DNA from: Nitrobacter sp051912485
GTDB lineage: Bacteria > Pseudomonadota > Alphaproteobacteria > Rhizobiales > Xanthobacteraceae
Assembly: GCF_051912485.1 (NCBI RefSeq)
Contig: NZ_CP196822.1
Coordinates: 248,001 to 312,000, forward strand
Reading direction: 5' to 3'
Length of the DNA stretch: 64,000 nt
Every line of letters starts with the position of its first letter. Position 1 is the first letter of the stretch. This document shows, one piece after another, positions 44,816-53,227 of this stretch. Under the pieces are notes generated by a model. It ran no database searches. It was not told where the DNA came from and was given only the letters and a program-made list of their open reading frames with translations. A program made the translations under genes and the position numbers.

Positions 44816-45964
44816 TCATTTCCCTGCCGGCGATACCCGCAAGATGCGCCCGGCCGGGCTATCTGTCAGAAGCCACATTGCGCCGTCCGGTCCTTGCCTG
44901 ACATCGCGGATGCGCTCGTTGAGATTTTGCAGCAGCCGCTCCTCGCCGGTGACGGCATTGCCCTCGAGCGAGAGCCGCACCAGCATCTCGCCCGCCAGCG
45001 CGCCGGTGAAAAGGCTACCTTGCCATGCGCGAAACAGCGTGCCGGTATAGAACGCCATGCCGGAGGGCGCGATCGACGGCACCCAGTATTTGATCGGTTG
45101 CTCCATGCCGGGCTTCGCCGTGCTGTCGTGGATCTTCGCGCCGTTGTAATCGATGCCGTAGCCGATCACCGGCCAGCCGTAATTCTTGCCCTTGCCGATG
45201 ATGTTGACTTCATCGCCGCCGCGCGGGCCGTGCTCGATCTCCCAGAGGTCGCCGGTCGCGGGATTGAATGCGAGGCCTTGTCCGTTGCGGTGGCCGTAGC
45301 TCCAGATTTCCGGACGCGCGCCGTCGCGGCCGACAAACGGATTGTCCGGGGGCACCGAGCCGTCGGGCACGATCCGGACGATCTTGCCGTTGTCGACGCC
45401 AAGATTCTGCGCCTCGTCGCGCGGACCGAAATGGTCGCCGAGTGTGACGTAAAGATCGCCGTCGCGTGCGCTTTGCGCAATACGGCAACCGTGATTGGCA
45501 TGGCCGCCGGGACCGGCTTGTGTGAAGATCACCTTCACCTCATCCAGCGCGGTGGCATCCTCTTTCAGCCGTGCCCGTGCGATAGCGGCGTTGCCGCCGC
45601 TGTCTGCGGAGTAACAGAGATAAAGCGTACGATTGGCTGCAAAGTTGCGGTCGAGCGCCACATCGAGCAGACCCGCCTGTCCCCCGACATAGGGCTTCGG
45701 TACGCCCTTCAAAGGCGGCGACAACACACCGTCTGAAGCGACGATGCGAATGCGACCCGGGCGTTCCGTCACCAGCATCCGCCCGTCCGGCAGGAAGGCG
45801 AGGCTCCACGGATGGACGAGGCCGCTGGCGACGGTTTTGACCTCGAGCGGCCCGGCCAACGATGTGAATGACACGCTTTCGCTGCTCCTCGCTACGACGA
45901 AGGAGGTCGTCAGGACGATGGCCGCGTTCAGGGTGGCCGCAGCCCACACGATCGGTGTTTTCAT
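44816..45964 (-). CDS. PQQ-dependent sugar dehydrogenase (Asd/GDH-B family)
   Basis: 382 residues; AGGAG precedes the ATG. A hydrophobic N-terminus (about 4-26) is a signal or anchor. LVHPWSLAFLPDGRMLVTERPGR near 48 and VGGQAGLLDVALDRNF near 94 are the start of the six-bladed propeller. PGGHANHGCRIAQS, the GDLYVTLGDHFGPR segment, and HRNGQGLAFNPATGDLWEIEHGPRGGDEVN (about 225-255) contain the PQQ- and calcium-binding residues. It oxidises an aldose in the periplasm, passing electrons onward; the acceptor and the sugar are not shown. It is convergent with the gene at 44219. Confidence 0.92.
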   Translation of the reverse strand: MKTPIVWAAATLNAAIVLTTSFVVARSSESVSFTSLAGPLEVKTVASGLVHPWSLAFLPDGRMLVTERPGRIRIVASDGVLSPPLKGVPKPYVGGQAGLLDVALDRNFAANRTLYLCYSADSGGNAAIARARLKEDATALDEVKVIFTQAGPGGHANHGCRIAQSARDGDLYVTLGDHFGPRDEAQNLGVDNGKIVRIVPDGSVPPDNPFVGRDGARPEIWSYGHRNGQGLAFNPATGDLWEIEHGPRGGDEVNIIGKGKNYGWPVIGYGIDYNGAKIHDSTAKPGMEQPIKYWVPSIAPSGMAFYTGTLFRAWQGSLFTGALAGEMLVRLSLEGNAVTGEERLLQNLNERIRDVRQGPDGAMWLLTDSPAGRILRVSPAGK

Positions 45965-46063
45965 CGAACGCTCCTGTCGTCGAGCGGATGGTCACGACCA
46001 CAAACGCAGGTGACCGTCAAAAGATCACGATGCAGGCTACCGGCAAAAACTGGAATGATCGAT

Positions 46064-46240
46064 TCAGCTGGGGAGCGGCAGGGCCATCGCGACCTTGATA
46101 GACGTCACCGCGAACGCCAGGGAGAGGCATATAGCGAAGGCAGCGATCGCCAGAGAGGCCGCAACCGCATTGGTCAGGCGCGTGGATGCGACGCGCGTGA
46201 CGCGACCTCCGAACCCTCCGCTCGTGCCCTGCAACCGCAT
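46064..46240 (-). CDS. Small single-span membrane protein, 58 residues
   Basis: ATG at 46240 follows GAAGGA (spacing 10). The product reads MRLQGTSGGFGGRVTRVAST, then a membrane stretch NAVAASLAIAAFAICLSLAF (about 24-44), and ends MALPLPS. The basic N-terminal part and the hydrophobic stretch fit a single-span membrane peptide. It lies between the glutathione transferase and sugar dehydrogenase genes, all on the minus strand. It is too short for homology, so the call rests on the binding site and composition. Confidence 0.55.
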   Translation of the reverse strand: MRLQGTSGGFGGRVTRVASTRLTNAVAASLAIAAFAICLSLAFAVTSIKVAMALPLPS

Positions 46241-46405
46241 CGTTAATCAGTCCTTCAAGGATGGGCGAATCACCTGCAGCGCTACAGTTTCTCACCCAGC
46301 ACGGGCAGGATTGGGGCAGCCGACTTGAAAGATGTCCAAAGCAAGGCAGAACAGTATCTGGTTTCCCGCCGTCCAAGCTCTCTATCTCGCGCCCGACTAC
46401 GCAGA

Positions 46406-47059
46406 TCAGATCCTGGCGGTGATGTCTGCCGCGGCATTGCCTGAAGCAGCCGCACGTTCGTTCATGCTTACGAAACCGGGTTCCTGTTCAACCCGTCGCA
46501 GCCAAGCGCGGATCGAGGGGAACGTCGTGAGCTCGAAGTCGCACTGGTCGGAGACATGGGTGTAGGCATAAAGCGCGATGTCGGCGATCGTGAGCTGGCC
46601 GGCGGCGAAGAAGTCGTGGGTCTTGAGATGATTCTCCATGACCTGAAGCGCCGCGTAGCCACGCTCCATCCAGTCTTCCAGTGCGTGGGTCTGCAGATCG
46701 CGGCCGCCCTTGACCAGCGAGAGCCAGAAATAGGCCGCGCCGATGTTGGGCTCCAGCGCGTGCTGTTCAAAGAACATCCATTGCAGCGCTTCGGCGCGCT
46801 CGATCGGGGGCTCCGGCGCCAGCGTGGTTCCGATCGCAACGTACCACAGGATCGCATTGGACTCTGCGAGGTAGCGCCCCTCGGCTACTTCCAGCAACGG
46901 AACCTGGCCGCTCGGATTCTTCGCGAGAAAATCCGGCGTGCGGCTTTCGCCGCGCAGGATATCGATCTCGATGGCATGATAGGGCACGCCAAGGAAGGCC
47001 AGCGCAAGGCGAACCTTGTAGCTGTTTCCCGAGCGCTGCATCGAATAAAGCTTGTACAT
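46406..47059 (-). CDS. Glutathione S-transferase family protein
   Basis: 217 residues from the ATG at 47059 (MYKLYSMQRSGNSYKVRLAL); the frame open to 47278 has non-GST composition before that. The thioredoxin-like domain has NSYKVRLALAFLG near 12 with the Ser active site, and GQVPLLEVAEGRYLAESNAIL near 51 is the cis-Pro plus glutathione-binding part (ES motif). The helical domain has the LTIADIALYAYTHV (about 160) N-capping box. It conjugates or reduces substrates with glutathione in the cytosol; the substrate is unknown. It is probably monocistronic. Confidence 0.9.
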   Translation of the reverse strand: MYKLYSMQRSGNSYKVRLALAFLGVPYHAIEIDILRGESRTPDFLAKNPSGQVPLLEVAEGRYLAESNAILWYVAIGTTLAPEPPIERAEALQWMFFEQHALEPNIGAAYFWLSLVKGGRDLQTHALEDWMERGYAALQVMENHLKTHDFFAAGQLTIADIALYAYTHVSDQCDFELTTFPSIRAWLRRVEQEPGFVSMNERAAASGNAAADITARI

Positions 47060-47791
47060 GCGAGAAATGGTTCGATCCGTTCGCCGAAGGAGCGGGCTGG
47101 TTGCTGCACCGGTAAACAATGATGCGGCCGGCGCCGCGCCGCAAGGGCCTGGAACGGTTCGACCGTTCAAGGCGTGCGAAAGGCCGATGCCTGCTGCCGT
47201 GGCACGATCACGGAGAAAATCATGTCGCCAAGCCGTGCGGATCGATATCACGTATGCGCGAGTTCGTGGTTCCGGCACGCCAATCCTGGCGGTCGCGCCA
47301 CGCGCGGCGAAGCGTTTGTTGCGGCTGATGTCTGCTGCTCGCGGGCCTAATGAGCAGCCATGTCGTGGACCTCGGCCGCGCGGCCGTCGAGGACTGGCGA
47401 CCCGGCGGCGTAGAAGCTGGAGAAGTCGGTGCCGAGCGGCTTGCCGCTGAGGTCGATCAGTCCGGTCCGTGGGACAACGCGATCCAGACTATCGCCGCGG
47501 CCACGTAGAAACCCAGCAGCATCAGGCTGTAGCCGCGGATGCGGCCGGCCGTCAGCTATGCCGTCAAACGATGTTGCCAGAAATGAGCCATTTTACTGCG
47601 GGTTTTTGAGTAAAGCACAATCAACGTAGCGATGGCGTTTTAACGTTTCCTCAAACCCCAGCCTTCAAACGACCAAGACGACCAATCTTCTTGCGGTGCA
47701 ACGGAACGCGTTTTAGTGTGCATCGATCCCAACATGAAGAGTTGTGACAATGGTGGCGTCGCTGGATCACGACGCCGGTATGGAGATGATG
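47060..47791. other. Gene-poor stretch of 732 bases with a decayed gene
   Basis: Apart from the remnant at 47315-47558 I see no supported gene. The right end holds a weak leader for the aminotransferase gene. Confidence 0.4.
47315..47558 (-). pseudogene. Decayed N-terminus of a GT87/DUF2029-type membrane glycosyltransferase
   Basis: One minus frame reads LTAGRIRGYSLMLLGFYVAA then VWIALSHGPD and a stop. The next frame, shifted by one base, takes over as GLIDLSGKPLGTDFSSFYAAG and VLDGRAAEVHDMAAH, and ends in TAG at 47347-47349, where family members have Tyr before AREQ. After that AREQQTSA continues. The first membrane helix and the GKPLGTDFSSFYAAG motif are those of GT87 family arabino- or mannosyltransferases. 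A frameshift, a nonsense codon and no start codon (TAG lies directly upstream) make it a dead fragment. Confidence 0.75.
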
Positions 47792-48994
47792 ATGCCTTTT
47801 CTCGCCGCTGCGCTCGACCGTGTGAAGCCATCCGCGACCATCGCGGTCACGGATAAAGCGCGCCGGCTCAAAGCGGAGGGACGGAACGTCATTGGCCTCG
47901 GCGCGGGCGAGCCGGATTTCGACACCCCGGCCAACATCAAGCTCGCCGCGGTCCATGCGATCGAGGCCGGCAAGACCAAGTATACGGCTGTCGATGGTAT
48001 TCCCGAGCTGAAGGAGGCGATTGTCGCCAAATTCCAGCGCGAGAACGGCCTGACCTACCAGCCGAACCAGATTATCGTCGGTACCGGCGGCAAGCAGGTG
48101 CTCTATAACGCGCTGATGGCGACCATCAATCCGGGCGACGAGGTCATCATCCCGGCGCCGTACTGGGTCAGCTATCCGGAAATGGTGGCGCTGGCGGGCG
48201 GAGAATCCGTGCCGGTGATCTGTCCCGCCGAATCCGGCTTCAAGCTGCAGGCCGCTGATCTGGAAAAGGCGATCACGCCGAAGACCAAGTGGATTATCCT
48301 CAACTCGCCGTCAAATCCGACCGGCGCAGCCTATACGCGCGCCGAACTGAAGGCGCTCACCGACGTGCTGATGAGGCATCCGCAGGTCTGGGTCATGACC
48401 GACGATATGTACGAGCATCTCGTCTATGACGACTTCGAATTCACCACGCCGGCGCAGGTCGAACCGAAACTGTTCGACCGTACGCTGACGGTGAACGGCG
48501 TCTCGAAGGCTTACTGCATGACCGGCTGGCGCATCGGCTATGCCGGCGGTCCCGCGCAACTCATCAAGGCGATGGCGACGATCCAGTCGCAATCGACCTC
48601 GAATCCGTCGTCGATCTCGCAATGGGCGGCGGTCGAGGCACTGAACGGGCCGCAGGAGTTTATCGGCGCGAACAACAAGGTGTTCAAGGAGCGTCGCGAC
48701 CTTGTGGTGGCGATGCTGAACCAGGCCAATGGCATCGATTGCCCGCGGCCAGAAGGCGCGTTCTATGTCTATCCGTCCTGCGCCGGGACCATCGGCAGGA
48801 CCACGCCGTCGGGCAAGAAGCTTGAAACCGACGAGGATTTTGTCACCGAACTGCTGGAGGCCGAAGGCGTTGCGGTGGTGCAGGGATCTGCGTTCGGTCT
48901 CGGACCGGCGTTCCGCATCTCCTATGCCACGAAAACCGCGGACCTCGAGGACGCCTGCAAGCGCATCCAGCGTTTCTGCGGCAACCTGCGCTGA
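47792..48994 (+). CDS. aatA: Aspartate aminotransferase (class I PLP enzyme)
   Basis: 400 residues from ATG 47792 (MPFLAAALDRVKPSATIAVT), which follows GGAGATGATG; the longer frame from 47744 is not needed. LGAGEPDFDTPANIKLAAV near 46, NSPSNPTGAAYTR near 170 and NGVSKAYCMTGWRIGYAGGP (about 235) with the PLP Lys are the class I motifs, and FRISYATK near 380 carries the carboxylate-binding Arg. The N-terminal shape is that of the AatA/type I-gamma group of rhizobia and Rhodopseudomonas. It moves the amino group between aspartate and 2-oxoglutarate. It stands alone. Confidence 0.93.
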   Translation: MPFLAAALDRVKPSATIAVTDKARRLKAEGRNVIGLGAGEPDFDTPANIKLAAVHAIEAGKTKYTAVDGIPELKEAIVAKFQRENGLTYQPNQIIVGTGGKQVLYNALMATINPGDEVIIPAPYWVSYPEMVALAGGESVPVICPAESGFKLQAADLEKAITPKTKWIILNSPSNPTGAAYTRAELKALTDVLMRHPQVWVMTDDMYEHLVYDDFEFTTPAQVEPKLFDRTLTVNGVSKAYCMTGWRIGYAGGPAQLIKAMATIQSQSTSNPSSISQWAAVEALNGPQEFIGANNKVFKERRDLVVAMLNQANGIDCPRPEGAFYVYPSCAGTIGRTTPSGKKLETDEDFVTELLEAEGVAVVQGSAFGLGPAFRISYATKTADLEDACKRIQRFCGNLR

Positions 48995-49243
48995 GCCGTC
49001 GTTATCGCTGTGCGCCGTCCTCGCCGCACGGAGACGGCCGCAGTGGTCGACGTGCAGGAAACCGGCGCGCCGCCGCACTTTGTTTCAGGTTGTTTCGTTC
49101 TGGCCGGAGTGTTGTGTTGTTCATTAAGTTTTAGCAACGTTCCCGGCATTTTGATGCCTTGATGTGAAGACCGCCTTGTTTTGGACACGGCGGTTCCATC
49201 ATGTCCACACTCCTTTCTCAATCCCCCAGCGGAGATTCAACTC

Positions 49244-49798
49244 ATGCGATTCTCAAGACTTTTCGCCGTGGCCGCCGTGACGCTTGTCGCGTCGGTTGCG
49301 GGCGCCCATGCCCAGCATCATCAGGTTCAGGCCGGCATCCTCGAATGCGAGGGTGGCCAGAACGTGGGCTATGTGGTGGGCTCAACGACGGAATTGCAGT
49401 GCGTCTTCCGCAGCAACACCGGTGCGCCGCTTGAACCCTACATCGCGCGCGTCCAGCGCTTTGGCCTTGACCTCGGCGTGACGGCGCAGACCGGGCTGGC
49501 GTGGGTGGTCAATGCGCCGAGCTATCGGCTCGGCCGCGGCGCGCTCGCCGGTCACTTCGGCGGAGTGGGCGCCAACGCCACGGTCGGCGTCGGCATCGGC
49601 GCCAATCTGCTGGTCGGCGGCTCCGACAATTCGATTTCGCTGCAGCCGCTGAGCTTGCAGGGCCAGACCGGCCTCAGCGCCGTGGCTGGCGTCGTCGACG
49701 TCGATCTGCGACCGGCGGATATGGGTCCGACGCCTCGCTACAATCGGCATCGGCATCACCATCGCAGTCATCACCATCACCATCGGCATCATAGCTGA
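49244..49798 (+). CDS. DUF992 secreted protein with histidine-rich tail
   Basis: 184 residues from ATG 49244 (GGAG ahead); the frame from 49181 is longer but without a site. A signal peptide ends AGAHAQ. GILECEGGQNVGYVVGSTTELQCVF near 30 and SLQPLSLQGQTGLSAVAGV near 140 are the DUF992 core, which has two Cys residues likely to pair. The last 20 residues have eleven His residues (HRHHHRSHHHHH, RHHS), which the downstream paralogue lacks. A role in metal binding in the periplasm is a guess. Terminator at 49819. Confidence 0.88.
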   Translation: MRFSRLFAVAAVTLVASVAGAHAQHHQVQAGILECEGGQNVGYVVGSTTELQCVFRSNTGAPLEPYIARVQRFGLDLGVTAQTGLAWVVNAPSYRLGRGALAGHFGGVGANATVGVGIGANLLVGGSDNSISLQPLSLQGQTGLSAVAGVVDVDLRPADMGPTPRYNRHRHHHRSHHHHHRHHS

Positions 49799-49818
49799 TC
49801 GGATCGGACGACGACCGA

Positions 49819-49851
49819 AAGAGGCCCGCGGCAAGCGGGTCTCTTTTTTTT
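49819..49851 (+). terminator. Rho-independent terminator
   Basis: AAGAGGCCCGC pairs with GCGGGTCTCTT (11 pairs with one G-T) around GGCAA, followed by six more T. Twenty bases after the stop of the DUF992 gene. Confidence 0.9.
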
Positions 49852-49962
49852 GTGTTCATGACCGTAGGGCCGCGTCTGGTGAGACGTGGGCCGGTGTGCA
49901 ATAAAAATGCCGCGCCATAATTGTGGCGATCCGCATCACCACTTCAAATCCGGAGCTTTGCC

Positions 49963-50445
49963 ATGCGCAATTTTCCAGTTCTGGCGAGCGCCGCTGTCGC
50001 GCTGATCGCGTCGCTCGCGGGCGCCCTTGCGCAGCAGCCCGCGCAGCGCGTCAGGGTCGGCGTTCTCGAATGCCGCGGCGGAGCCAGCGTCGGGTTTATC
50101 GTCGGCTCGGTGACCAATCTCGGCTGTGTGTTTCACGCGGACGGTCTGCCGGAAGATCGCTATATCGCTACGATCCACAAGGTCGGCGTCGATCTCGGCA
50201 TTACCCAGGAATCGGCGCTGGCCTGGGGCGTCTACGCGCCGGTGGCGCGGCTTGGACCTGGCGATCTCTCCGGCGACTACGCTGGCGCGCAAGGCAGCGC
50301 CTCGGTCGGCGTTGGCCTTGGCGGCAACGTTTTGATCGGCGGCTCGGCCAATTCGGTCGCGCTGCAACCGCTCAGCGTGCAGGGGCAGGTCGGGCTCAAC
50401 GTTGCGGCGGGTCTCGCCGCGCTTGAATTGCGCCCGGGACGATAA
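49963..50445 (+). CDS. DUF992 secreted protein
   Basis: 160 residues from ATG 49963 after GGAGCTTTGCC; a signal peptide ends LAGALAQ. GVLECRGGASVGFIVGSVTNLGCVF and GSANSVALQPLSVQGQVGLN are the DUF992 blocks, very close to those of the gene before it, so the two are tandem duplicates. It ends AALELRPGR without the His tail. A separate terminator divides the two genes, so they are transcribed independently. Function is unknown. Confidence 0.88.
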   Translation: MRNFPVLASAAVALIASLAGALAQQPAQRVRVGVLECRGGASVGFIVGSVTNLGCVFHADGLPEDRYIATIHKVGVDLGITQESALAWGVYAPVARLGPGDLSGDYAGAQGSASVGVGLGGNVLIGGSANSVALQPLSVQGQVGLNVAAGLAALELRPGR

Positions 50446-50497
50446 ACGCCGCGCGCGCATGAGGGCGGCCGATTTTCCTGGGTCATTGTTGCGCGAT

Positions 50498-50523
50498 GAA
50501 GAGGCCGCCACGGCGGCCTCTTC
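50498..50523. terminator. Perfect hairpin between the DUF992 gene and the leader-peptide gene
   Basis: GAAGAGGCCGCC-AC-GGCGGCCTCTTC is a perfect 12-bp palindrome. It lies between convergent genes and can serve both strands, though neither has a T-run. Confidence 0.7.
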
Positions 50524-50540
50524 GGAATTCGATCCGATTG

Positions 50541-50720
50541 TTATGCGTGTTGCTTGATGTAGTTGATGCTGTCGGAAATGCCGTGACAGTTGGAGAGGGC
50601 ATTTGCGACGACTCCGATTGCAACGCTGATGAGAATGTCATCCCACCCCATAACGCCGCCGCTGACCAGTTCGACGTCATGGAGCGTCAATTCGCGGATT
50701 TCGTGATTCAAATTGGTCAT
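50541..50720 (-). CDS. Double-glycine leader peptide (bacteriocin/microcin-like precursor)
   Basis: 59 residues from the ATG at 50720, after AAAGGACTGAAA. The N-terminus MTNLNHEIRELTLHDVELVS followed by GG (21-22) is the pattern of a double-glycine leader, with the conserved E-L...V-S-G-G spacing. The remaining 37 residues (VMGWDDILISVAIGVVANAL, then SNCHGISDSINYIKQHA) have a hydrophobic Gly/Ala middle as in class II bacteriocins or signalling peptides, and one Cys. A C39-peptidase exporter would cut after GG, but no such gene is within the window. It is a short separate transcript. Confidence 0.75.
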   Translation of the reverse strand: MTNLNHEIRELTLHDVELVSGGVMGWDDILISVAIGVVANALSNCHGISDSINYIKQHA

Positions 50721-51020
50721 TTTCAGTCCTTTTGATCCAATGGCGGGATCATTCCCGGCACAACTAGGCCTACAGCGTGGGGGCATCCGTCGCTGTGACG
50801 TATGTCACAACCCATGGAAAGTCTTCGCTGAAGCTGTAGCTGCGCAACAGTCTTTCAAACCGACATATTTTTTGCACCACCTTGCAAAGGCGTGCATCGG
50901 GAAACGTCTGGAGCGCATCCAGCCGCAGCGACTCTTTTCCCGCTTGCCAAAACCGGAGCGCGGGAGGAGCATCGTTATGCCGACCCAATCATGGGCCGAC
51001 TTCCAGATCAGGAGGCGGCA

Positions 51021-53096
51021 ATGGGACAAGACCTCAGAGGTCCACAAGGCACCCCCCAAGGCACTCAAGCTTCGGGTCCCCGGTGCATTGCGCTGGTGGG
51101 CCCTTTCCAAAGCGGTAAAACCACACTTCTCGAAGCCATCCTCGCGCGTACAGGTGCAATTCCCAAAGCAGGTAGCGTCGATCAGGGAACCAGCGTCGGC
51201 GACGCCAGCGCTGAAGCCCGCCAGCACAAGATGGGCGTCGGGCTGACCGCGGCCACGACCAGTTTCATGGGCGAAACCTATACTTTTATCGACTGTCCGG
51301 GTTCGATCGAATTCGCGCACGACATGCGCGCGGCGATCCCCGCGGTCGATGCTGCGGTGGTGGTGTGCGAAGCCGACGAGCGCAAGCTGCCGCAGTTGCA
51401 GATCATCCTGCGCGAACTCGAAGATCTGAACATTCCCCGTTTCCTTTTCCTCAACAAGATCGACAGGGCGAACAAGCGTATTCGCGAAACATTGGCGACG
51501 TTGCAGCCGGCCTCCCGGACCCCGCTGGTGCTGCGGCAGATTCCAATCTGGAACGGCGATTTGATCGCCGGGTTCGTCGATCTCGCGCTGGAGCGCGCCT
51601 TTGTCTACCGCGAGCACAAGGCCTCCGAAGTTGTCCAACTGGATGGCGGCGATCTCGATCGCGAGAAGGAAGCGCGGTTTTCGATGCTGGAGAAACTCGC
51701 CGATCACGACGACGCGCTGATGGAGCAACTGCTCGAGGATATCCCACCGCCCCGTGACGCCGTGTTCGACGATCTCGCCCGCGAACTGCGCGAGGGCCAG
51801 ATTTGTCCTGTGCTGCTCGGTTCGGCCGCGCGCGCGAACGGCGTGTCGCGGTTGATGAAAGCGTTGCGGCATGAAGCTCCCGGCATCGGCGAGACGGTGA
51901 AGCGCATAGGCGTGGCCGATAGCAAGGAGGCGCTGGCCTACGTGTTCAAGACCATGCACCTGCAGCACGGCGGCAAGCTGTCGCTGGCGCGCGTGCTGAC
52001 GGGTCGTTTCGACGATGCTGCGACGGTGCAGGCGTCGTCGGGCGAAGCCGGAAAAATCTCCGGCATTCTCGCTGCCACCGGCGCGCACGAGACCAAGCGG
52101 GCGTCGGCTGAAGCCGGCGATATGATAGCGCTCGGCAAGCTCGACGCCGTCAAGACAGGCGATACGCTGACGACCGCCAAGATCGCGCCGCCCTCGCTGG
52201 TTAGCATCGCGCCGGCTGCGCCGGTGCTTGCGATGGCGCTCGCGGCCGGAGATCGCAAGGACGACGTCAAGCTCGGACAGGCTCTGGTCAAACTCAACGA
52301 GGAAGACCCCTCGCTTGCTGTCGTCCACAATGCGCAGACCCACGACACTGTGCTGTGGGGGCAGGGCGAGATGCATCTGCGCGTCGCGCTGGAGCGGCTG
52401 CACGATCGCTTTGGTGTCAACGTGAAATCGCATCCGCCCGCGATCGGCTATCAGGAAACCATTCGCAAGCCCATGACCCAACGCGGACGCCACAAGAAGC
52501 AGTCGGGGGGGCATGGCCAGTTCGGCGACGTGGTTCTGGAAATCAGTCCGCTGGCGCGTGGCTCGGGCTTCGTTTTCGCCGACAAGATCGTCGGCGGCGC
52601 GGTGCCACGCAACTATATCGGCGCGGTGGAGGAGGGTGTGGTGGACGGACTCGCGCGCGGTCCGCTCGGCTTCCCCGTGGTCGATGTGCAGGCGACGCTG
52701 ACCGACGGCTCCTATCACAGCGTCGATTCCTCGGATCAAGCCTTCCGTACGGCGGCGCGTATCGGGGTAGCCGAAGCTTTGCCGCAATGCCAGCCGGTGC
52801 TGCTGGAGCCGATCCATGTGGTCGAGATTGTTTGCCCGAGCGATGCGACGGCGAAGATCAACGCCATCTTGTCGGCACGGCGCGGCCAGATTCTCGGCTT
52901 CGACACCCGCGAAGGCTGGACCGGCTGGGATTGCGTGCGCGCCATGATGCCGGAAGCCGAGATCGGCGATCTCATCGTCGAACTGCGTTCAGCGACGGCC
53001 GGAGCAGGCAGCTTTACCCGGCAGTTCGATCGCATGGCCGAAGTCAACGGCCGGGCCGCCGATCAGATCATCGCCGCGCATCGGGCCGCGGCATAG
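51021..53096 (+). CDS. Elongation factor G-like GTPase
   Basis: 691 residues from ATG 51021, 4 bases after a perfect AGGAGG; the frame to 50892 is not needed. G1 is VGPFQSGKTTL (27-36), G3 is DCPGSIEF near 90, and G4 is NKID near 142. Domains II-V follow: GQGEMHLRVALERL near 450, SHPPAIGYQETIRKP near 470, and RRGQILGFDTREGW near 620. The G1 (GPFQSGKT rather than GHVDHGKT) and the lower conservation of domain IV are those of the EF-G-like paralogues present beside a normal fusA in many bacteria. A role in ribosome rescue or recycling is possible; none is established for this branch. Confidence 0.88.
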   Translation: MGQDLRGPQGTPQGTQASGPRCIALVGPFQSGKTTLLEAILARTGAIPKAGSVDQGTSVGDASAEARQHKMGVGLTAATTSFMGETYTFIDCPGSIEFAHDMRAAIPAVDAAVVVCEADERKLPQLQIILRELEDLNIPRFLFLNKIDRANKRIRETLATLQPASRTPLVLRQIPIWNGDLIAGFVDLALERAFVYREHKASEVVQLDGGDLDREKEARFSMLEKLADHDDALMEQLLEDIPPPRDAVFDDLARELREGQICPVLLGSAARANGVSRLMKALRHEAPGIGETVKRIGVADSKEALAYVFKTMHLQHGGKLSLARVLTGRFDDAATVQASSGEAGKISGILAATGAHETKRASAEAGDMIALGKLDAVKTGDTLTTAKIAPPSLVSIAPAAPVLAMALAAGDRKDDVKLGQALVKLNEEDPSLAVVHNAQTHDTVLWGQGEMHLRVALERLHDRFGVNVKSHPPAIGYQETIRKPMTQRGRHKKQSGGHGQFGDVVLEISPLARGSGFVFADKIVGGAVPRNYIGAVEEGVVDGLARGPLGFPVVDVQATLTDGSYHSVDSSDQAFRTAARIGVAEALPQCQPVLLEPIHVVEIVCPSDATAKINAILSARRGQILGFDTREGWTGWDCVRAMMPEAEIGDLIVELRSATAGAGSFTRQFDRMAEVNGRAADQIIAAHRAAA

Positions 53097-53135
53097 AGCA
53101 TTTGCCGGCTAATCGGATTTCGCTTTAGCCGGCTG
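53094..53135 (+). repeat. Short dispersed repeat, copy C, starting on the TAG stop
   Basis: TAGAGCATTTGCCGGCTAAT begins with the stop codon of the EF-G-like gene. GCCGGCTAA (53104-53112) and TTAGCCGGC (53125-53133) form a perfect 9-bp inverted repeat. The same block order recurs at 58471. Confidence 0.7.
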
Positions 53136-53182
53136 GCTGCCTTGCTTGATGACAAAAATGATGCATATTATATCAATATAGT

Positions 53183-53207
53183 AATTCTAAATATCATACA
53201 TAGAATT
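53183..53207. promoter_or_regulatory. Inverted repeat in an AT-rich promoter before the HTH gene
   Basis: AATTCTA (53183-53189), 11 bases, TAGAATT (53201-53207). It is in a 70-base stretch far more AT-rich than the rest, 21 bases before the TTG start of the small HTH gene. Autoregulation is a reasonable guess. Confidence 0.45.
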
Positions 53208-53227
53208 CTACATATGGAGATCGAGCG

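Noticed and set aside
48995..49243. ACCGCC ... GGCGGT hairpin between aatA and the DUF992 gene, considered as a terminator
   Set aside because: Short stem, 13-base loop and no T-run; too weak to call.
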